A stretch of 64,000 bases of DNA from assembly GCA_951799445.1 (NCBI GenBank), contig OX637291.1:2420501-2484500 (forward strand), given 5' to 3'. This DNA comes from Pseudisothecium myosuroides (lineage: Eukaryota > Streptophyta > Bryopsida > Hypnales > Lembophyllaceae). Position numbers and translations under genes: made by a program. Positions 57,672 to 64,000 of the stretch are shown one piece after another; the first letter of the stretch is position 1, and each line of letters starts with the position of its first letter. The notes under the pieces were generated by a model. The model had not been told where the DNA came from and did no database searches. It was given only the letters and a program-made list of their open reading frames with translations.

Positions 57672-57872
57672 CTAAACTAAGGATTTTTAAGGTTTTAGAA
57701 TAACAAACTAACTAACAAAGGATTTTTAAGGTTTTTAGAATAACAAAGCAAACTAACTAAGGATTTTTAAGGTTTTAGAATAACAAACAAACTAACAAAG
57801 GATTTTTAAGGTTTTTAGAATAACAAAGCAAACTAACTAAGGATTTTTAAGGTTTTTAGAATAACAAAGCAA
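57672..57872. repeat. ~40-bp minisatellite, five copies
   Basis: Unit ACTAAGGATTTTTAAGGTTT TTAGAATAACAAA with alternating CTAACTAAGG/CTAACAAAGG forms, suggesting that a two-unit block was duplicated. Confidence 0.88.
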
Positions 57873-60800
57873 ACACAACTAAACAAAATAAAGGTTAAAT
57901 TAATGGCTAAGGGTTGGGAAATTTCTGAACTAAGCAACTAAACTAAATGGAAGGGTTATTGAGGATTTTTGGGCAAAGTGGTAGACCAAACAAAACTCTA
58001 AAACTTGTGACTTTGGCAATGAGAGCAAAAAACGCAATGAGCAATTTCCAGCGGAAGAAAGGGAACCACTGGGTGTGAGTTGTTGGCTTAAGTAGTCAAC
58101 ACACCAAGGGTGTTTTCCCAATTATTCCTTCAAGTTCAAAGTAAATTCCAGTTGAGGTAAAAGCTTTGCCGTGCGGGAGCAACCCCAGGCTAAACTCGTC
58201 AATTATAGTTCCAAGTGGCTGTAGGAATGTCTTAATTCTTAAAGGAGGTACACATAATATGTTTAAACGGAACATTAAGGACTAAATAATTCCCAAGGTA
58301 TCCAAATGTTTTAATTCCTAAATGAGGTACACATGAAAGTGTTTAAACCGAAAAGTAGGAATTAACCAAACTTTGTTATACAACGAAGTTTGGCTGGTAT
58401 TTTGAGTGTTGGAATCTTTTGGCAAAGACTAGCTTCACCGCCTTAAGAATTCTTAACTCAAACTGTTGCACAAACACGAAATTAGTATGTGACAAGGTAT
58501 GCAAATTTTGGGGGATGAAACCTCCCAAAAGTATGAACTTAGTGTGTTGTGAAGGTTGAAAGGAAACCCCGAGTCCTTAACCAAATCCTTCACTAAAGGA
58601 AGCAACAAAAATGAAAATGAGCAAAGATGACCAAAATTTGGTCTAGCTTAATTGCTTCCGACAAAGCCGGTAAGCAAATGGAACAAAGAAAGAGTGTCTG
58701 TACTCCGACAGAGTGTCGGTAGGCAGATAATGAATGAAATGGGGTATGAGAAACTTCGCGGGGAGGCCTTATATACTTGCTAGAAGGCCCCACCACTTAG
58801 TTTACCATGAGATATTTGGTCTTCTTACTCAAAAACTAACCTAAACTAAATTCTAAACTACCCTAAGATATTTCCTAAATAATCTTTGTTTAATCTTTAG
58901 AATTTTCTAGAACAAGCCTTAATTAGAAAGGAAATCTTGTCCAAAATAAAATCTAAGATTTTTCCAAAGATATTTAAGAAATTAACTATTTTGACCTTGA
59001 GATATTTTGCAAACAACCCTAGGATATTTCCAAACATTCTTACTTTAATCTAAATTGGCTTTTAAAGAAAAGATTTGAAATCTTAACTAAATCCAATCTT
59101 CGACTTTCACCAAGATATTTTGTGAAATAACCTTGAATTACCGCTAATTACTCTTAAAAAGTCAACGTTACGGCTGAACTCTTCCTATCTTCTTGAGAAC
59201 AATTCCTAATTGAAAACCAATTGCGCCATCGCGTTCAGAAGACCCCAATTAGTCAAGAAAATCCCCTACCCCCCACTTCCAGGCTGTAAATACTTGTAAA
59301 AACCACTAACCGTAACTTCAAAGAAAAGTCAAAATCCCAACTAATGGAATTTGAATTTCCCGAGAAAACTGACTGGCTAGGGTTGCCTGAAAGGATCGTG
59401 AGAGTAAGAAAACATTCCTTGTTTGCGACATTCGGACACCGCCAGCTCCTGGTTCGTCGGTCAACCCGCCGCCATGTTGTAAATTCTTGTTAAATTCGAT
59501 GTTGTTGTCGATTCTGGTACTTCTGACTATCGGAAAGTCCTCAAACTTGATTGGTCACTTATTTTTATATATAAAACTCTAATCTAATTTTTAGTGAGAT
59601 TTTACCGCACTCTGGGTAATTTCCAAAAAATTACTATCAGTTTCAAAGGCGGTTGACTTCCTATGGAGTCATCGTAAAGTTTTGTAAAATCCCGAAACTT
59701 TTGGGCAATCTTCTAGGAAGTGTCTGAAAGCTAAGGGCAAAACCAAACCTCCAATAAGGTTGCTAAATTTAGCAATTCCTTAATAATTTCCGCCCGAGGG
59801 GGAAATTAATCTGGTACCCGGGGTTTGTCATGGATGATTAGTTCCGCTGTTGACCTCTTGGTATGCTTTTACCCTAAAAGCACCTTTCTGTAAGCTCCAA
59901 TCACCTCGCCCTTCTTCTACTTTGCATTTTGGTTCGTATTTTTCAACATTTGTAGCTTTTCACATAACTAGTCCAAATTTTACATGAATTGGATCTAGAT
60001 ACTTCTAAACCTGAACATAGACTCTTATGATTCAGCCAGGCTGTCACATGTGCTCACATGTCGAGTTTTATATGGACAGAACACTAGGACTAGCTAATTC
60101 TCACATCCTCACATCTCTCTAACACGTAAATATGGACTCTAAGACACTAAACTAAGACCTAAACATAGTAAAGCAAAGTATTTTGTGCTTTCTATGATTT
60201 TAGGACAATCCCTCACTAATTTGGTAGGGACTTCTACCAAACTCCTCTCAACTACTAATTCATACTATTTTGCATGAATTTACACTAAAAACTAACAATA
60301 AATTGCGAAAAATAAACCCAGAGTTCCAAGTGCTATCTTGAGGGCTCACATATTCCATGTGCCATTTTCAAACTGTGCCATCTTGGACAAGTTTACATTA
60401 CTAACATCTAGGTCAATTATTAGATTTCAAAAATCTATGACTGATATATTAGATATAAAACCGCACAGTTTGAAAATTCTAGGATTGATATAGATTTCAA
60501 ATGCCTAGAACAGATTGTACATTTCAAAAATCTAGGAAGGGTATAGCTTTTGGTACAGATTTAATATTTCAAACTATGCGGTCTGAATTGTTAAAAGTAC
60601 CAAAGTAACGAAATAACGCCATTTTAATGAAACTAGCTATATCTTCAAATTAGAAAAAAAGGACATTTTTAGTTTATTTTTTTGAATTTTATACTACTTA
60701 TTCTAAAAATTAAATTCCAAAATATCTATTTTTTTGGCGTTTTTCATTGCTCTTTTTTTGTGCATAATTTTTAGAAATAAATATTTTTTGTAATCTAAAT

Positions 60801-61003
60801 TTTTATATACAAATTATTTTGACTACTTTACATATTTTATTTTATTTAAAAGAAAAGTTATTTCAAAAGTCACAATACTCATTGAAATAGTCTTTTTTGA
60901 GACACAAATGGAAGATGTTTCTTGCAACAACCCTAGTGGAAACATACCACATGTATTTCCGTATATCCATTGAAAAAACTTCCAATTGCAAAGGACTAAA
61001 TCT
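57873..61003. other. Spacer, possible degenerate LTR-type retroelement, no confident gene
   Basis: No frame of length and no domain was found on either strand. Mixed composition, dense short repeats and isolated exon-like patches from 55.9 to 60 kb make an old degraded retroelement possible, but I found no LTR pair, PBS or polymerase motif to prove it. Confidence 0.3.
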
Positions 61004-61932
61004 TTACCCCCTAAAGGACCGTTGTCCCTTCGAGGGACAAATGCGTTTTCGGGCAGGTACTGACGGGCTGAAATTTTCTTTTGATTTTTTGAAATTTTTT
61101 TGGAGGTAGAAAATCTGATTATCTTTGTGGGAATGTAATTTTTTTCACAATTGGTGCCCGGGAAAAAAAGTTATGACCAAATAAGCTCAAAACAGGGGAC
61201 GGCGGGCAGCCCGGACAACAAAAACAAATGGCAAAAATTTGATTTTTTTTTTTTAATATTTTTTTTCTCATAGATTATATTTTTGTCTATCTGGAAAGCT
61301 TTGAATTATTTCATTTGAATTTATTATGAGAAGGTTATGGACATTCTTGTTTTTCGGGCAGCTAGAGCATCTTCTTGAAAAAAATAACTTGTAGGATTCA
61401 TTTTTCAATGAAATTTTTCAAATTTTTCTGATTTTTTTTTCATGGTTTAGTTTACTTGCTAGATCAATTTCACCATTGGGATTAGTGCATTTTAATTCCA
61501 TCTAAAGTATATGAATGTTTTAGATTTTCCTTCTATCTTGTACCTACTTCTACTTAACAATTTTTTTAAGAATGATAGTTAAGTTTTTTTGAATTTTTTT
61601 TTCATAGACTCAACTCAATTCTCCACTATAAGGATTTAAAGCTGAAAACTCTGTAGTACAAAATTTTTTAATTAAAAATGTTCAAAGTCCAAAAATTTGG
61701 TCCCGCAATGTGTTGAAAAACTTGTTTTTTTCACTTTAAATGCAGATATCTTGCAATCTGTGCGGTCGAAAATTCTGAAATTTTTCCACACACTCTTATA
61801 CTAGTTAGGTGTATGATCCTACGGTTAGATGTGAAAAAAACACATTTTTCAATTTTTTTTACTTTTTGCTATAGAAATGACAGCTTTGAGTGTTTTTTGG
61901 CAGAAAAAAGGCCTTGGTCCTTTAGGGGTTAA
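61004..61932 (+). mobile_element. TTAA-family element, copy B
   Basis: 929 bp. The right end is TGGTCCTTTAGGGG-TTAA; the left flank is TTAC in place of TTAA, followed by CCCCTAAAGGACC. Same orientation and interior as copy A, with the left hairpin TTGTCCCT-TCG-AGGGACAA at 61022-61040, GGTGCCCGGGAAAAAAAGTT and the right block CTTTAAATGCAGATATCTTG. Non-coding. Confidence 0.8.
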
Positions 61933-63917
61933 GTTCTTCACAATTGACAAAAGTTATTCACAAGGCACACCAGTGGAATCCTATTGCTAGAATAGCTTAG
62001 TATATATAACCTTGCCACAACTAAACCTTTTCATTGAGCAAATTAATTAATTAATTTCATACATATGTGAGTGACGATCTTCCTATCCTCTAAATTTTCC
62101 ATATCAATTTAAAAAATAAGAATTGGACCCCAAGTCAAATGATTGCAAAGGTTTTGTTGTACTACAATGTGAAACCATCTCAATCCATTCATACCTTTAA
62201 GATAGGTTGTTGGTTCTGTTTATTTGTTACATTGAGATTTCTAGGATTGTGCGTCCCTCGGTCACGAGCTTGGTATCGTTGGAAAACCCTTGGCAAGGAG
62301 GGTGCACCAACTTTGTTTCGTGGCATTTGGACCTAAAGTGCAAAAGTTATTGAATTTCAAAGTTTTTATATGAATTTAAAAAATTTGAAAAAATTACTTT
62401 TATTTTGTTTTGGTTGTGGCAACAAGCAAAGCACACACTGATAAGGTAGGAGGCTTGAATTCTGGAGAATCATTTAGAACCGCCATATATACTCACCTGG
62501 AATGAACGTGAGGCTTGAGACATGAGGTGGTCTTTAAATGAACCTTCTATAGTCATTGAATGGATCAATAAAAAAACTCTTATTCATTGCAAGAACCAAG
62601 TGTTGTCTTGTTTTCCTTGTTTCTCTCTAGAAGTTGCAAGTGAACGGTTTATAGAAGACCTAGGGTCATAAATAGGGACCTATGACACATCTTGTCTGAA
62701 AATTCATAAGTAATTCAAAAATGCTTCAAAAAATACAAAATGACTTGTGTTACAATCAGAATCTATTTCTCTTTGTCTGGAAAATGAACACAAAATAATC
62801 CCATCCAAGAAACCATACAAAAAAAGCGGACCAACCCTTAGATGCTCTCTTTTAGAGCCTCCTACCTTACATGTTTTAATATCTACAAGCAAAGGTACAT
62901 TCTTCCTCTAATTCACCATTCACAGCCTAAAATGAAAAGTTATCAATTGCACACGAGATTGCACATTCAAAGACCTTCACAGCTTGTTCCTCCCCAATGA
63001 CAATCGTTGATGACAATCTCAACCTTGCACTTGACAACTGTGACAAGATGGCCTTTGTTCCTTGTAGATTCGGTTTTGGCCTTTTTAAACTTTGAACATT
63101 AAATTTTTGTGCTCTTTTTTCTAGTTGGGCTGGTTAGTTAACTGATTTGGTATTATGTATGGTGTAAAGATCATGAATTGTCCAAATAGGTATTAGTGAG
63201 TGTGAAACCAAAGAGGCTTGATGGGTAGTTGCCTAGTTGAGATCTAAAAACCCAAGTTGGTGGTTGATGTTCGTCATTGTCACAACCTATTGAGGTGGTT
63301 CTCCTAGTGAACTGTTTTTCACCCACTGCCCAGTATAAGCGTGAACATCCGGGCCTTCAGTGGGGTGTAAATTCTGATTTTGATTCATATGCTGGAGTTC
63401 TTGTGCAGATTTGGTGCATGTGTGCTTGTATATTTACTTGCTTGCCATTGTGTGAAGTGATGTGGTAGAGATTGTGAGTGTATGCGGATGAATTGGATGT
63501 CAAGATTGTAATTTGAATTAGAGTTGTTTTGTGTTTGGATAATCGTTGAGTGATTGAATTTGAGTCCGTGATTTCCAGTTGGTTGTTGTATGTCTAATTT
63601 TAAATGGTGACTGGGTGTGATTGTCTGATTTGAATGTCATTTACCAAACCGAAAACTGTCAGTCAGCGTGTATGTTTGGGTGTGTTTGTATTACGTTGGA
63701 ATTGTAACAAGTTCGTTGTTTGAATGAGAATTAAGAATTGGGGTTAATAAGTAATAATATATTTTGAAGTATATGAATGTTTGTGCTGCGAGTCCAATTT
63801 GAGATGTGTTATGCCTAGACTAGAGATTATGATTGTGTGATTTGCTACCTAATTGGATGTTATCGAGGATATTATTTCTGTCAATATTGAGAGATGAATC
63901 AATTGGAGAATTATAAA
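61933..63917. other. Right-end spacer, no confident gene
   Basis: Only ORFs of about 60 codons without domains. From 63.1 to 63.9 kb the plus strand is rich in TTGTGTG/GATTG words resembling intron or UTR sequence, but no splice chain could be assembled. Confidence 0.35.
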
Positions 63918-64000
63918 TACTCCCTCAGTCTCAAAATAAATCTAGGGTTTCCAAACATACGTGTCTCAAATTAAATTCGAAATTGGTTCTCTACAACTCG
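63918..64000. mobile_element. Possible Stowaway-like MITE end, cut by window edge
   Basis: TACTCCCTCAGTCTCAAAAT AAATCTAGG resembles the CTCCCTCCGTCCCAAAATA terminus of plant Stowaway (Tc1/mariner) MITEs. The other end would lie outside the window. Confidence 0.4.

Noticed and set aside
1..64000. CRISPR arrays, rRNA, tRNA genes or organellar DNA inserts
   Set aside because: No regular spacer-repeat array, no cloverleaf with A/B boxes and no rRNA or plastid-like coding stretch was seen on reading both strands; a tRNAscan or organelle BLAST would be decisive.

Overview
The window looks like nuclear DNA of a land plant. The evidence is spliceosomal genes with many short introns and GT-AG borders, a germin-like protein, a TFIID subunit with AAACCCTA (telo-box) motifs in its 5' leader, a full-size plant-type ABCA transporter, and a Ty1/copia element primed by initiator tRNA-Met. 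Gene density is low, introns and spacers are AT-rich, and the right half is repeat-dominated. A non-seed plant such as a bryophyte would fit, but that is inference; no marker here fixes the taxon.

Layout. 1-2.4 kb: the 5' exons of an alpha/beta-hydrolase gene on the minus strand, running off the left edge. 2.8-3.3 kb: a degenerate triplicated spacer. 3.8-17.7 kb: one minus-strand ABCA gene that I resolved into 34 exons. All phases close and the model encodes 1794 residues. 19.8-25.0 kb: a complete Ty1/copia insertion (220-bp LTRs, GTTTA target duplication, PBS, PPT) whose single gag-pol frame carries four in-frame stops. 28.6-29.2 kb: a possible unrecognised exon cluster. 29.4-30.0 kb: an intronless germin-like protein gene. 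34.6-36.6 kb: an intronless TAF5 gene whose start-codon region is triplicated in tandem, creating two short upstream ORFs. 46.5-47.1 kb: an orphan ORF. Every gene I support lies on the minus strand.

The remainder, especially 25-29 kb and 37-64 kb, is mostly mobile and inverted-repeat DNA: a pogo/Emigrant-like MITE with TA flanks, a Mutator-type MITE, several foldback elements, a 1.9-kb inverted-repeat element, a PIF/Harbinger-like palindrome, minisatellites and a (TA)n tract.

The most notable repeat family has ends starting CCCCTAAAGG, is flanked by TTAA, and has no coding capacity. Copies or relatives lie at 26.4, 27.4, 31.6, 41.2, 49.5 and 61.0 kb. One copy sits in one arm of a palindrome while the other arm keeps the empty single-TTAA site, so the insertion can be read directly. 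This is the signature of piggyBac-type cut-and-paste elements.

The genes do not form one pathway: a putative hydrolase, a membrane transporter, an apoplastic cupin and a basal transcription factor are neighbours without evident joint function. The main protein-level surprise is the ABCA transporter, which keeps both Walker A motifs but has lost the switch histidine and the signature glycine in both nucleotide-binding domains.
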